A DNA stretch of 64,000 bases. Source: Aphelenchoides besseyi. Lineage: Eukaryota > Nematoda > Chromadorea > Rhabditida > Aphelenchoididae. Of this stretch, positions 22,800 to 34,427 are shown in pieces. The notes beneath the pieces are model-generated. The model made no database searches and was not told the origin of the DNA. It was given only the letters and a program-made list of their open reading frames with translations. The translations under genes and the position numbers were made by a program. The stretch lies in contig JAMPIQ010000002.1 in the NCBI GenBank assembly GCA_024699855.1, forward strand, positions 16,926,001-16,990,000, given 5' to 3'. Position 1 is the stretch's first letter. Each line of letters starts with the position of its first letter.

Positions 22800-24054
22800 A
22801 TGCGCGGAAGAATGATAGGTGTTCGGTCGCGTGGTAGCGCAGAACAATTTAGAAGAGAGAAAGTTTATTCGGTCCAAACGAAGAACAACAATAACAATGA
22901 CGATAACGACAATAAACAAAACTGGGGAGCGGGAGAGCGAGGAAAAGCCGATAACAACACCCAGAATGCCAAACGGACCACAAGTAATCACTTAGCAATC
23001 GAGGCAGATCTCAGGTCCGAACAGTAGGGTTGAAGTCGCGAACGAGTTAATTGTTTGTTTTAGAAGAGTCGATTGGCACTTCAAATCAACTCGCACGGTT
23101 CAAATTCTGCAGTCCACCCACCAAGAAGGTAATTGTCTTTTGCGATTTGATTATTTTGCCTGACAATTTCAGACCCGACTTGAAACTGCGATATCACGAC
23201 CTCGTGATCCCGCCGCAACATCGGAGTGGGTCCGCGGCATTCAAAAATACATGATGTATTTTCTGCGAAAAGATGCGACGTTTCCAAAGAGATGCGCAGT
23301 GGCAATCTCACCGATGACGGCGGTGACTTATGAAGACGGTGGCAACAGTCAGTTGAAGGAAAGACACTTTAACGACGAACGGACGTTCTCAAATGGCGAC
23401 TATTTGGAACTTTACTTTCTGTTCGATGAGAAAAGAAAACCGGTAAGTTCAATTTCGGTCAATCGTTTCAGCATCAACACAAAACGACTGAAAGCTTATT
23501 TACAGGTCCGCACTGAAGTTGTGCTAACAAGCGGTTTGTCAGACTTCATCCTATTGGAAGCAACTGACGGCCAAATGTTTTTTCACGGCGACATCGAACA
23601 ACACAATTTTGAGGTACCGCAAGAGGGCCAAGAGTAAGTCTTGTAATCTCGAATTCATTTCGCATTATTCTGCTGTTTTAGAATTCTGTGTATTGGTTTG
23701 ACAAACGAAACGGTAAGCCAGCAGGCCATCGCCCACGGTGTTGTCCAAAACGATGTACCGGATAAACGCGACCATATCGTGGCCGACTTCATAACTTGGC
23801 CGGCGGATTCTGGTGGGGGTGTCTTTAGTCGAACCAATAGTTTTCTCGTCATTGTTTCCGCTTTAATATGTCCAAAAGGAAAGAAAGACAAGTTTAATTA
23901 CACGAGAACACACGTTGTGTCGTTGATGATCATCAAACACGGTTGGGTAAGTTCGTCGTTGTAAATGCTTAATATCATTAAATCTCAGAAAACTTTTCTT
24001 GAGAGTTCGGGCAAAGTTGCCGGCTACAGTGGTATTCGTCCCGAGGAGGAATGA
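22800..24054 (+). CDS. Chymotrypsin-fold (S1-like) protein, probable catalytic His loss, 325 residues
   Basis: Six exons join in one frame: 22800-22983, 23064-23128, 23173-23442, 23506-23633, 23682-23946 and 23989-24054. The N-terminus is Asn-rich and disordered. The core reads like a trypsin fold: AVAISPMTAVTYED where the His loop should be, SDFILLEA (about D186, as in DIALL), and PADSGGGVFS (about S259, the nucleophile motif GDSGG). The His position appears to be Tyr-Glu, so catalysis is doubtful. No signal peptide is evident with this start; an earlier start is possible. A truncated relative lies at 28000-28348. It is probably a divergent nematode family; substrate unknown. Confidence 0.6.
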
Positions 24055-24635
24055 TCGAACACTGCTAATGTTTTCTCTTGAATGCCTAATCTCCATTGTC
24101 TTTACTGTTAATTCGGGTGAACTTTTTCCTTCTTTAAAACATTTTGTCGAATTTCATATGAACGTTAGTAAACACTTTAATAACATCGAACAATAATTCT
24201 CATAAAGGAAGATTGCGATGTTCAAGTAACTCGTTCTTTTACTCTCAAGTACTCTAATAGCATCTCACAACAAAAGGCTTTGTATTAGAGGCTATTCAAT
24301 AGAACTGCTATTTGTCGTCTAAATCGAGTTCGTTGTCATATCAATGTTTGGGCCCAAAAGAAGCTTACAAACAATCTTATCAGGGAAGCAGAAGAACAAA
24401 GAAATTTTGCTGCAAGTCCCGACTCATTGAATTTTCTGTATAATGATATCATTTCCGATCACAAATGAGTTAGTTCTTTGGAGAAACTGGAACTTCGAAG
24501 GTCTCAAATCTGATGTTTAAGAGCAAACAAAACGCCCAGAAATCGTTGTCGCACTCAAACGTCAAATTTACGCGCCGAAATCAGAACGCTTTGGCGACGA
24601 AACAGGAGCGAAATAACATTCAACCGTCTATTTTC
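24055..24635. other. Intergenic, no feature seen
   Basis: A+T-rich; no coding, repeat or RNA signal beyond short chance frames. Confidence 0.5.
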
Positions 24636-24637
24636 TA

Positions 24638-26781
24638 CAGGGTGTCTCAAAAAAAGGGCAATCGTGCCGTAACTTTTTAACCAGCCATTTTATGAAGATT
24701 CTGTAAAAAGAAACTAACAAGGGAAGGCTCATTAGCCACCACGCGATATTCACGCATACTTTGTGCCAAAAAACGCGCCTTTTCAAAAGGAATCTGATGG
24801 TGTTATCAGTTTTTGCTCTGGGGTACCCTGCGTGGACTTATGGGCCTTTGAAGTCCACGCAAATTGCGTGCTTTTTGGACGTTTTTTTGGCTGCGGAGTC
24901 GATTGGTCTAATTTTTTGCCAGATCGAACAAGTCCGCAGGCTGCTATGAACAATTTTGTACTCCCAAGCGAGTTCAACGCTGCGAGTTTTTGCATAAATT
25001 TACAAACGATGCTTCCCATTCATTTTCGTCTTTGTTATATCGGTCAGTCGTTATCAATAGTCGAAGCGAGGCGAAAATAGCGTGACGTCGTTATGTCACT
25101 TGATGCATGGACTTGATTACAGATTATTTATAACAATTTAAGATTAAACATTACAGTTTGTTAACAAGATGTTCAATGTGGCTTCCGTGTTCCCGGACGA
25201 CCAAAGCAATGCGCTTAAGAAACTCATTAGCCCACAAATTGCACAATGGAATCTCGTGCCCTAGTTCTTCCCATGCTTCCAAAATCCGGTCTTTCAGCAA
25301 GTCTCTGGCTTGGGTCTGCTACGGACATGCACTTTCTCTTCCATCCACGCAAAAAGGCGGTAGTCGCAAAGGTTGAGATCGGGAGATTTGGCAGGCCATT
25401 CATCCTTGCGTGTGAAATCGATTCCTTCGGCAATCAAGAGCGCTTCCGTGTCCGCAGCAGTATGAGGTTTTGCACCGTCGTGTGCGAGTGTGAAGCCGTT
25501 GGGCTGTGCTACTCGGCACGCTGGCAAAATTTTGTCGATTAGCAGTTGGCGGTACTTGGCGCCGTCCATGCTGTTGTCAAGGAACTCCAGCACTAATGGA
25601 CCTTTGCTGCTGATTGCGACAATAACCATGACCTTGCGGCAAAAAGAATCTCGCTGTTTGAGCATCATGTTAAAAATGACGTATGAACAGATAGTGTTTA
25701 AATGATGTTTCACTTGGTAGGATGGATGTCGCGTTTTTTTGTCCCATTGAGACGTAAAGGCGGTCATTTTGGCTGTTTAAAAAGGGATCCAGCTGGAACC
25801 ACTTTTCATCCACAAACACTATTGAATCCATTGCGGCTTGATTGTGAAATCGTTGTTGAAACGCTTCGCACAGTCGCTTACGCTTCTCTTTGTGCCGATC
25901 ATTCAAATCATGAACCTGTAAGCCGTATTTTAAGAGCATTCAGTTCGTGAAATGTTTTCTGAGTGAAAAACTCACTTTTGATTTCCGAGGACACCAAAGT
26001 TTCTCCCTTACAATGCGATGAGCTGAAGAACGAGAAACATTCTCTAACTTCGCATTTTGGCGTATGCTGAGGTGAGTTCTCGGCGCATGAGGTGGGCTTT
26101 GCGCATTTGCCACAATGCGTTGTCTTATTGCGTTGGAGATGGTGCGCGGGCGGCCGCTACCAGGAGCACGGTCAACAGCGTTACGGTCAGCCTTTAATTT
26201 TCAATCAGCACTATAGTCATTAAATCCGCTTCCTACCTGAATTCGACGTATGGCTTTATACAGCGCTCGCGCTTTCCAAAGCGGATGAAGTGATAACATG
26301 CGGCTAACCGGTAGATCGGCATCCAAATACGCGCGGATCTAACCAGATCGTCATGAGTAAATTGATAACGACTGACCGATATAACAAAGACGAAAATGAA
26401 TAGGAAGCATCGTTTGTAAATTTATGCAAAAACTCGCAGCGTTGAACTCGCTTGGGAGTACAAAATTGTCCATAGCAGCCTGCGGACTTGTTCGATCTGG
26501 CAAAAAATTAGACCAATCGACTCCGCAGCCAAAAAAACGTCCAAAAAGCACGCAATTTGCGTGGACTTCAAAGGCCCATAAGTCCACGCAGGGTACCCCA
26601 GAGCAAAAACTGATAACACCATCAGATTCCTTTTGAAAAGGCGCGTTTTTTGGCACAAAGTATGCGTGAATATCGCGTGGTGGCTAATGAGCCTTCCCTT
26701 GTTAGTTTCTTTTTACAGAATCTTCATAAAATGGCTGGTTAAAAAGTTACAGCACGATTGCCTTTTTTTTGAGACACCCTG
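24638..26781 (-). mobile_element. DD37D (maT-like) mariner element with 421-bp terminal inverted repeats
   Basis: Left end CAGGGTGTCTCAAAAAAA (24638) and its complement at 26781 are bordered by TA on both sides. The arms 24638-25058 and 26361-26781 are nearly identical over 421 bp, including an open frame that is mirrored in each arm. The interior holds a minus-strand transposase. Long TIRs are unusual for mariner-class elements, which more often have 20-60 bp. Confidence 0.9.
25157..26225 (-). pseudogene. maT-like transposase, two frame breaks
   Basis: From 26225 leftwards: a second-HTH region (APGSGRPRTISNAIRQRIV), a short intron (GTGAGT at about 25973 to TTACAG), then the core. FVDEKWFQLDP, LAHDGAKPHTAAD and SPDLNLCDYRLF carry the three aspartates; 37 residues separate the second and third, the DD37D spacing known for maT elements. 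Frame changes occur in an A-run near 25735 and near 25310; the C-terminus ends about 25157. The copy is therefore probably inactive, though close to intact. Confidence 0.8.
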
Positions 26782-26783
26782 TA

Positions 26784-27142
26784 TTTGCTAAATTTAATTC
26801 GTTAGACTTGTGCGGACCTCGTAATTCTCGTTCTTATCGCGAATCAATCCCGCCACTATTCTCTCTCTCTCTTTAGTTTGCTCTTTTGGCATTCGGTTCG
26901 ATGAACGACACAGCAGTTTCCCGCGGGCTTTTGGAAAGACTACTCTCGTGTTATCCTCTCTGTTATTGTATTTATTTATTCCCGTATTTTACACCCAATA
27001 AACCGTGAACCCAAGTTATTGATCGCGTTCCATTGCTCAACAACAGAACCGAACAAGACTGTTGTGCACACCCTCTCTGAGACACATGACTTTATCATTT
27101 TCAAGCCGGTCAATGATGAATTCTCGGACTATCCACATGATC
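26784..27142. other. Spacer, possible regulatory or LTR-like piece
   Basis: Contains a CT-rich tract, an AATAAA signal (about 26997) and a TG...CA span (26808-27046) that could be a solo LTR, but no target duplication is visible. Confidence 0.25.
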
Positions 27143-27983
27143 TCCTAACTAATCGGCAATGATGGTGATGGGGTGACGCTTTTGAAAGTTTGAGCAAAAA
27201 CAAAGGGTTCCAACTTATAGATTTGAGTATGAAGAGTACGTATTTGACATTTGTTTCGCAAGATACGAACTTTTACTGAGTAAATTTTTGACTTGAAATT
27301 AACACTGAAATCGGTTTTTCTGATCAAACCATATCGAAACTTGAGCCGATTGCCTTGAAAGAACATAGGGTTGTGCGCATCAGTAGGACTCATCGACATG
27401 CAATATATGACAGCATATAAAATAATTACAATGAAGTTATTAACTTTGCTAGAAATTTTCTGTTCATTTTTGCTCCAAATGCGGGTTCACATATTTTGGT
27501 TGTTAAGATGTTTCTTGTTGAGTCCTACAGTTTCCGCAGGGCACTCTGTTTTTTTGGCTTTCTGACTCCCCGTTGGCCCACGGATGACGGCGGTCTGGTT
27601 GGTGTTGTTGTTGTGCCTCTGCCTCGTCTATACACTACCCCTTTTGTTTTTATTCTGTAATCGCTTCCAATAAATCTGTCTAGTAAACCGGTCGACTCGC
27701 TCATCGGGAAAAACATTTTTCTAATATGTATATTAGCATTCTAGAAAGCGCAATTAAGGAGCGTTACAACGGTATTTAATACATGTATCCAAAACAGCTA
27801 TTCGCAGGGATACGATCGATGTAATGTCAAGTTTCTGATTTCTTGATTTCAGTGCCTTTCACCAGTTAATTGTTGAATTTTTTGTTATTGTTTACAAGTA
27901 AGCAAGCGACAAAGCCGCAAGTTTAACCCACACAAAACACAAGTAAAGAAAGCGAGCGGCGAAGCCGCGAGTCTTTTTGGTTT
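27143..27983 (-). repeat. Dispersed repeat family B, copy 1 (interrupted)
   Basis: Inverted relative to 61681-62313 and almost identical to it except for a 206-bp insertion at 27511-27716. Each copy ends in two tandem versions of a GCGGCGAAGCCGC hairpin. Both copies contain the same open frame of 84 codons (MSMSPTDAHNPMFFQG). Confidence 0.9.
27511..27716 (-). mobile_element. 206-bp insertion, SINE-like, related to a LINE 5' segment
   Basis: Absent from the matching copy at 61.9 kb, which gives an empty site. Read on the minus strand it parallels 12083-12270: both share AGATTTATTGG/AGGTTTATTGG, CGTCATCCG-GGCC and AGAAAGCCAAAAA-ACA blocks in order. No A-tail or clear target duplication. Confidence 0.65.
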
Positions 27984-27989
27984 TGGTAA

Positions 27990-28348
27990 GATGTCTCGAG
28001 GCTAAATGTATCAGCAATTGGGAGGCAGTGCAGATCGACATCCTGCTCGGAAGGACGGAACCGTCTCACAAAAGCGTGGTGTGTCTAATTCTTAATTTTA
28101 TATACATTAATTGATTAATTTAGTTGGCTTCTGCGTCGAAACTTCACATGGAAAACTTGGTGATTCGGATTCCGGTATCTTCAATTCTGATAGCTATTTC
28201 TTTGGAATTTTGATTGGCAAGAAGGATTTTGCTTTCTCCGACTTAAAAAATATGAAGATTGAAAACATCGCCGATCACCCTCCAGATACGCAAATTATCA
28301 ACTCTGATGTTATCCTGTTTGCTGTGGGTATCATTGGTTCAAATGTAA
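27990..28348 (+). pseudogene. Truncated chymotrypsin-fold relative
   Basis: An open stretch at 27990-28080 is followed by a TTAATTTAG acceptor (28123) and an exon to a GTAAGT donor (28345) with GKLGDSDSGIFNSD, the Ser-nucleophile region, then YFFGILIGK, matching the strand after the active Ser in the 22.8-kb gene. The 5' part is replaced by repeat B. A possible last exon (IVLLRVE then TAA, about 31614) lies beyond the transposons; if so, they sit in its final intron. Confidence 0.45.
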
Positions 28349-28369
28349 GTTTATTTAGTTAGAGACCTA

Positions 28370-28784
28370 CAGTGTGTCCCAAAGTTCTCGCCAACAGGTC
28401 AAACCGCAGGTTGTTCCCGCCGCGAAAAATTTTTCATTCAGCTCAATTAAAAAGGAACGAAAGGGCGGTTTTTATTGTTCTCGGCGTTATTTGTTGGGTT
28501 TTAAACGAGCAGAAGCAAAATTGTAGCCGCATTTGCTGCGGTCACTCCGGCTATGTGCCAAAACACAATGTTCGGTTATGAGAAGCGGCTAATTGAATGT
28601 GTTAAGCAACAAGGCGGGCAAGTAGAATTGCGCTATTTAAAAATAAACAATTATTTTTTATCAATTGAAATCGTTCAAAGCATAAGCCAACTCCTGAAAG
28701 TGTCTGAAATCCTCATAAGTCGAGTTTTTCGCGGCGGAACCGACCTGCGAGTTGACCGGTTGGCGAGAATTTTGAGGCACACTG
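28370..28784. mobile_element. Internally deleted Tc1/mariner element (MITE-like), 415 bp
   Basis: CAGTGTGTCCCAAAGTTCTC at the left and its near complement at the right, about 70 bp each, with TA on both sides (28368-28369, 28785-28786). The centre keeps a plus-strand end of a transposase (YEKRLIECVKQQGGQVE), close to the C-terminus of the 7.0-kb transposase (RRLQTCLDRQGGQVE). Confidence 0.8.
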
Positions 28785-28982
28785 TATTTTAATTGTCATA
28801 TTTTATTGGTTTGTTACTAAAGTTTTGTCTGATTGCGTCATAAGTGACCTAAATTTGGAATGAAAGGAATTGACCGGTCGGTTGGAAGTGTGTGAACGAA
28901 GTTCGATTGTTTAGCTTCCCACTGTCCTAAGTATGGTTTTCGTTGTAGATTAGAATTCATTTATTAAAATTAACACAAATCA

Positions 28983-31366
28983 TCAAAAATACTCGCCATT
29001 TGAGTTGATAGTTCGGCGCCACCGTTCGGGCAATTGGGTGATTCCGCGCGTGTAGAAGGATCGATGAATTGAATTTGAATTTATTTCAAGCTCAACAGAT
29101 AAATGAACAATAAGTGTGCAAGTAAACTTCTGTGTTGGTGGAGATCGGCTGTCAGTTCGTCTTCGCCGTCGTCTTTTCTGTTCGTTGTCATTGTGGGTTA
29201 ACAAACGTCTTTTTGAGCTGTTCTCATCGATCGGAGTTGCTCGCCACGGATGTCCATTCTCGGAGTTGGGAGACCTTGTGGTAGCCGGTGTGCTTGCGGA
29301 TCTCATCTTCCCATCGAGTTTTCGGGCGCCCATCTCCAAATCTTCTTTTGGTTTGTGGGGTCCATATTGTCAGGCTTTGGGTCCACCGGTTGTCATTTCG
29401 TTGAAAGAGCCGCCCTGCGAATTGCCATTTATGTTTCCGGGCAGCTGAAACAACGTCCGTTAGTAACGTTATGCTTCGAACCTACGCCGCTGGTTTCTTG
29501 TCCCGCAGTTTCACTCCGATCATTCGCCGTTCCATGGCCTTTTGTTTTCTTGCCAGACGCTCCATTTCGGTTTTCGTGAGTGCATAGGACTCACACCTGT
29601 AGAGTAGTTGAGCCAAGATGCACTGGTTGAAGAAGCGTCGTTTCAATTGGTTGGCGACGTTCTTGTCTGTCAGGAACACTTTCATCTTGCCGAAAGTTGA
29701 CCATGCTGCTCCAATGCGTCGACCAATGTTCTTGCTGTGCGTTCTCGGGAAGTGGATAAGTTGGCCAAGGTAGTTGAAGCATTTGACTCGTTCGATCGTT
29801 TCGCCGTCGAGAGTAATGTCGACGGTGGCGTGTTCGTTGTTTCGGTCTGCGTTCATCCATTTCGTTTTTGCCGGGTTGACTTGGAGCCCAACGGTTGTGC
29901 ACCTGCTCGCGAGTTTGTTGACCATCGTTTCGAGTTGTTTCGGATGGTGGGCGATGAGTGCAATGTCGTCGGCGTAGGCAAGCCATCGGAGTTGCCGGTT
30001 GTCGATGTTCAGTCCTTCGTTCGGGCTCCAGTTGATTTGATCGATGGAGTGCTGGAGGACGAGGATGAATATGAGAGGCGAGAGTGAATCGCCTTGTCTC
30101 ACGCCTCGTTGGATGTTGAACTCGGCGTTTTCGTTTCCGATTTTCAGTGACGACCTTCCGGCAGCGTAGAGCGTCTTGATCATTGCTCTTGTGTCTCCAT
30201 CGACTCCATAGTGCTCGAGGGCTGCCCATATTGCGTCGAACTCTACCGTGTCGAACGCTTTCTTGAAATCCACGAACAGAAGCGCTGCGGCGTGATGGTA
30301 TTCGTAGCATTTTTCGATGATCATGTTGATGGAGTGGATGTGGTCGATAGTAGAGAACGAATGGCGAAAACCGGCTTGTTCCGGCGGTAGATGTTGAGCA
30401 TCGATGACGGGAGGCGAAGAACGAATTCAGGGACCGGCGGAGATGATCGACGTCGTTGAATCAGCGTCCTTGTATCCACGTCTTTAGCGAACGGAAGAGA
30501 TGGTAGTCCGTTGGCGAAAGGTCCGGAGAGTACGGCGGGTGCTCGATGGCCGTCCAACCCAAAGTCCTCAGGTGCTGTTGAGTTCTTCGGGCGGTGTGCG
30601 GTCGCGCGTTGTCCTGGAGCAGTAGAACGTCGCGGCGATGACAAAGGGCGGCGGCGACTCGATCCATTTGGGCACAGTACAGTTCCGAAGTGATCGTCTG
30701 CCCGCAGTCCAACAACTCCCAGTGCACAACACCTAACCGATTCCACCAAACAGAAAGCATAACTTTTGTTTGGAAAAGATTCGGCCGGGGTGTACTAACC
30801 GGTCGCTGATTGGGACGCAACCATTGCCCACGGCGATATGGATTGGCGAGTTGGACCCATGTTTCGTCGCAGGTTAAGAGCCGGTGGACGAACGGGTTGG
30901 CACGTTGCAACTGGAGGAGATTTTCGGCAGCCTGGACTCGCCGTTGCTTCTGCAGGTCCGTTAACTCGTGGGGTACCCAACGTCCTCGTCGATGCCGGCG
31001 TCCTAAACGAGAATAACCATTAGTGATGGTAGACATAAAGAATTGCTTGCCCGCTCATCTCAATGTTCTCCAAACGGTTATATGGCAACAACCATTGGCC
31101 AATTCGCGAGTTGATTGGGCAGTTCGATTGGACACAGCGTTGAGAATCGTCGGTTGATGAACCGTTGGCGGACGTCCTGCTCGTGGTTGATCGGCCAAAT
31201 TCTCGAGTCCATCGTCGAACTTTGTGAACCATCGACATGCTGTCCTCTCGGTGGTCGTTCGCGCTCCATGTGCCAAGTTGATGATGGCGGCGGCTTTGGC
31301 GGGCGAGTGATGGAGGCGATATTCGTTAAGAAGCGGAAGTCGCACTTGTTCACGAGTGAGGCCCAT
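28983..31366 (-). pseudogene. Mariner transposase split by a LINE insertion
   Basis: N-terminal HTH region MGLTREQVRLPLLNEYR (31366) and RAGRPPTVHQPTI lead, after a frame change or intron near 31030, to GRWVPHELTDLQ, LLTCDETWVQ, LLLQDNARPHTA and YSPDLSPTDYHLF. Thirty-four residues separate the second and third aspartates. The reading breaks after SLKTWIQG at about 30461 and resumes at 29060. All catalytic aspartates are present, so inactivation is due to the insertion and possibly one frameshift. Confidence 0.85.
29095..30460 (-). mobile_element. RTE-like LINE, 5'-truncated, inside the mariner
   Basis: Minus-strand reverse transcriptase with VDFKKAFDTVEFDA, RGVRQGDSLSPLIF, LAYADDIALIAH (catalytic ADD), LGLQVNPAKTK-like and FNYLGQLI blocks, one intact frame of 280 codons at 30324-29482, then the downstream AGRLFQRNDNRW and GDGRPKTRWEDEI pieces in another frame. 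The 5' end (fingers and endonuclease) is missing. The 3' end is near 29100 in a TTCAAATTCAATTC tract. Confidence 0.85.
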
Positions 31367-31533
31367 TTGACGAAATTAGTCAAGGAAACAGGAGTAGCGA
31401 TGTCGAAAAACAGCAGATCGAATAAATCAAATTTGACACTTCGTTTAACTTCCAATCGACCGGTCAATTTCTTTCGTTCCAATTTTAGAAAATGCATTGC
31501 GCAATCAGACAAAACTTTAGTAACAAACCAATA

Positions 31534-32399
31534 GTTTGAGCTGCTCAAAAAGTGGCACGTACCCGAAACGAAGTGAACTCTCTAAAGATTTTCAATTGTT
31601 GTAGATTGTTCTTTTGCGAGTAGAATAAATTTCACTTCTCAAATTGTAGGTTGTGAGCATTATCTATACTTACAAGTGGTACTTGTATTTTGCATACGAT
31701 GACGATGCGTTTACTATTCATCTCCGTAGGCATTACTTTCTTAGTAAGCGAAAACCAAAGTCACATCTCGACGCTTTGCTTTACGCTAAGTGACATTGTT
31801 TGAGGGTCTGGCACAATGTTTTTAGGAAACCAGAAAGCTTATTAAATTTGGCATGATTCCAACGACCTCGTAATTTTCCAGTCCCAACCATAATGAAAAC
31901 AACGTGGTTTCGATCTTCAGAAGCACCATAATCTTTCTACTGTGTGTACTTTCAATTTCCGATCAATATTATTGCAATCTGGCAACTTTTGTTAGCAAGA
32001 ATGAAGTTGATTTTAAACGCTTGTCAATTTCAATACGATTGCTATTCGTTATAGCACATTAGCTGACTTGTCGAAAGTTGATTGAGAGATTAGAAGCCAT
32101 TAACTTAATTCGAGTAGATGTGGTATTTTAGGGCTCTAAGTTTCGTTGATGGCAGATCGTGGAAATGATTTCTTCTGATTATTCTCAGTATTCGTGAACA
32201 AATCGGTTTCCATAGACTTGACTGGATGATTTCATTCGACTAGAAATAAGAATTTTTATTCGACAAGACACTAAATATTTTACAACGTAAAAATTTGAGC
32301 AAAAATAAAGAGTAGCAGAATGAAAGTTGAAACAACTTGCATGTTGGCAAAATTATCGCAATACTGAAAATAAAAAAATTAGTTGGTTAAACGGAAAAA
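31534..32399. other. Spacer, possible secretory first exon
   Basis: An ATG at about 31698 opens MTMRLLFISVGITFL, a signal-peptide-like start, followed by a GTAAGC donor; no following exon was found. Otherwise A+T-rich. The 3' untranslated region of the acid phosphatase occupies the right end. Confidence 0.3.
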
Positions 32400-33969
32400 T
32401 CAGACCTTTGGAAAATCGTCGACTATATAGCTTTTACTTCTTTCGGCGAATTGATCCAATGTACAACCGTTTTCACAACCAGTGATCGACGCGCTAATAT
32501 CCCAGGGTCCATAACTCTCCGAAAAATAAATTAGTCGAACCATGTATTCGTTTGCGTTGACGTAAAGCTCCAATGCAGCACAACTAGCGTAGTGTGGCAA
32601 TCCAGTGGTATTCCAATTCGTGTCTTGAAATCCAAAAGTCGAGAACAACGCTTCTATTGTGGTATCATGAGCGCTGAAGACGTAGTATTTGAGTGGATCG
32701 AAAAATGCGCAAAGTTTATTCTCTTCTTTAGCTATAAGCAGAAACCGATTAATGTAATGCAATGGACAACTTACTTCGATTTGTTTTCTTATTCAAACAT
32801 TGTCTTTTGAATTTCATGTGGCCAATCATTTGGCTCAACAACGGGCCTCCGGTAATCTTCGGAATTTCGGTTTCGAAATGAATTCCCTCAGAATCGGAAA
32901 CATTTAATCCGCACTCAATATCATCGACCAAATCGGCCAAACGATCGGTGTCATTGAAGAGCTGTTCGGTCATTCCATCGGGCCAAGAAACGTTGTTGAC
33001 CTTAAAACTCACGATCAAATGATTAGTAATAGGTCGTATACCTTCTCAATAAAAAGTGTGTCGTAAATGTCGTAAATTTCCCATAAATCAAAATTCTTAA
33101 GACCGGTAACAGTCTTCAGCTGATTTATCGTTTGCTGAAAACGACGATTAACAAGTGAAATGAAGTTGGTTGTTACTTCGTTATCTTTGGCAACCTTTAC
33201 GTAGTCAGGGGCACGTCGAAGTTTTTTGAAGACATCCGCCGCGTGTTTTTGGTCGTAATCACAACCGGTCTGAAACTTATTTCTCGTTGTTTTGCTTCTG
33301 TTTTCTCACCACAAAATCTGAATGTGAGTCGACAGTGTGGATAGGTACTGGAACAAATTTTGCCGGCCACGCATCGACCTTCGAAGGATAGTCGACGTCG
33401 GGAACAGCGTTTTTGTTTGTATCGTAGAAACCAATCATATTCGAAATTGCACTAATGATCGTCTATAAGTTAGAATTAAAATGTGCATGTCAAATGGTTT
33501 CCTACTCGGTTAACATCTGTTGATCGGACGTAAATCTAAAGGCATGGAATGATTTACTAAGCATTTAATTTTGCCTACTTCATTGCTTGAGTATCGTGGA
33601 CTAATAAAACCATCATAGCGGGCTCGCAACTTCTTTCCCAATTCAACGTGCTGTTTCATTCCAACGTACGAAAGTTGACCGAAACCTCCGCCTCCGCTTA
33701 ACCAGTCTTCGGGTTTGTTTTTATCATTTGGCAGATGAAGAAGTGGTGAACGATCTAAAAGTTTTTAACAAATAAGATCAATCGAATTAGCTATCATGAT
33801 AACAAGTGATTGACTTACCTCCATGTCTCCACAACGGCTGAACGAACACCAGGTCACCGTCTGCATTTGAGTTTAAAGGTTGTGCCGGTTTCAGTTCGTC
33901 AAGTCTCAATCGACGACACAAAACAAACGGAAAGAGAAAAATAAGAACGAGAAGTTTTATATCAATCAT
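32400..33969 (-). CDS. Histidine acid phosphatase, secreted or lysosomal, 431 residues
   Basis: Seven exons: 33969-33819, 33754-33579, 33535-33506, 33462-33310, 33269-33042, 33000-32775, 32731-32400; total 1296 nt with all phases consistent. An N-terminal signal peptide (IKLLVLIFLFPFVLC) precedes VFVQPLWRHGDRSP, the phosphohistidine motif, whose codons are split by the first intron. Near the C-terminus YYVFSAHDTTIEAL supplies the HD proton donor. Cys residues in the last exon likely form disulfides. The family hydrolyses phosphomonoesters at acid pH; nematodes carry many paralogs, so substrate cannot be given. Fold and length match prostatic/lysosomal acid phosphatases. Confidence 0.93.
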
Positions 33970-34427
33970 TAATCTAAAAAAATTCTGTTGAGCGAAATCG
34001 GAAGCGAAGGGACCGCGGAAATGAAGAGCAAATGGTCGTGACTAATGGTTTATATTAAATGATTGCTCAGACAAAAAGAGCCAAAGACCATTGACTGATC
34101 GAGTTCTTTTGTTTGCGATCTTATCGGCAAAAGTATATATACTACTCGGGACAATTTGGTCATTTTCATTGCGAGACAATCGGGATCTTATAAACACAAT
34201 TCACGGATTGCATGATCTTTAAACCCATGAAGTAATGGACGTTGACATTTAATGGAAACAAGCACAGTACATTAAATTTATAGAACATTCATAGATTACA
34301 AATTAACTTCCCTCAAGGAACATTCAAATTTTATTGTCCAAGTTTATATTAAAGTAAATTATTTCTCATCTTTAAAATGGTAGATTTTGCGGACGAATAA
34401 ACGAAAGACAAAAAGAGTTATGTGATC

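Larger units (their letters stand above)
28806..31531 (-). mobile_element. DD34D mariner element interrupted by a LINE
   Basis: TTGGTTTGTTACTAAAGTTT (28806) and its complement (ending 31531) are flanked by TA. The minus-strand transposase starts at 31366 and its core ends near 30461; its last 25 codons (FYTRGITQLPERWRR, ending NSNGEYF) appear again at about 29060-28983, after a LINE. Without the LINE the element would be about 1.35 kb, normal for mariner. Confidence 0.85.

Noticed and set aside
24761..25080. Open frames of about 60-105 codons in the left arm, mirrored at 26351-26658
   Set aside because: They lie in the 421-bp inverted repeats and are identical by duplication, not by selection; not annotated as genes.
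26808..27046. Possible solo LTR (TG...CA with AATAAA)
   Set aside because: No target-site duplication and no second copy in the window.
29591..30310. 239-codon frame antiparallel in phase to the LINE reverse transcriptase
   Set aside because: Arg/Pro-rich overlap frame produced by the codon usage of the RT frame.
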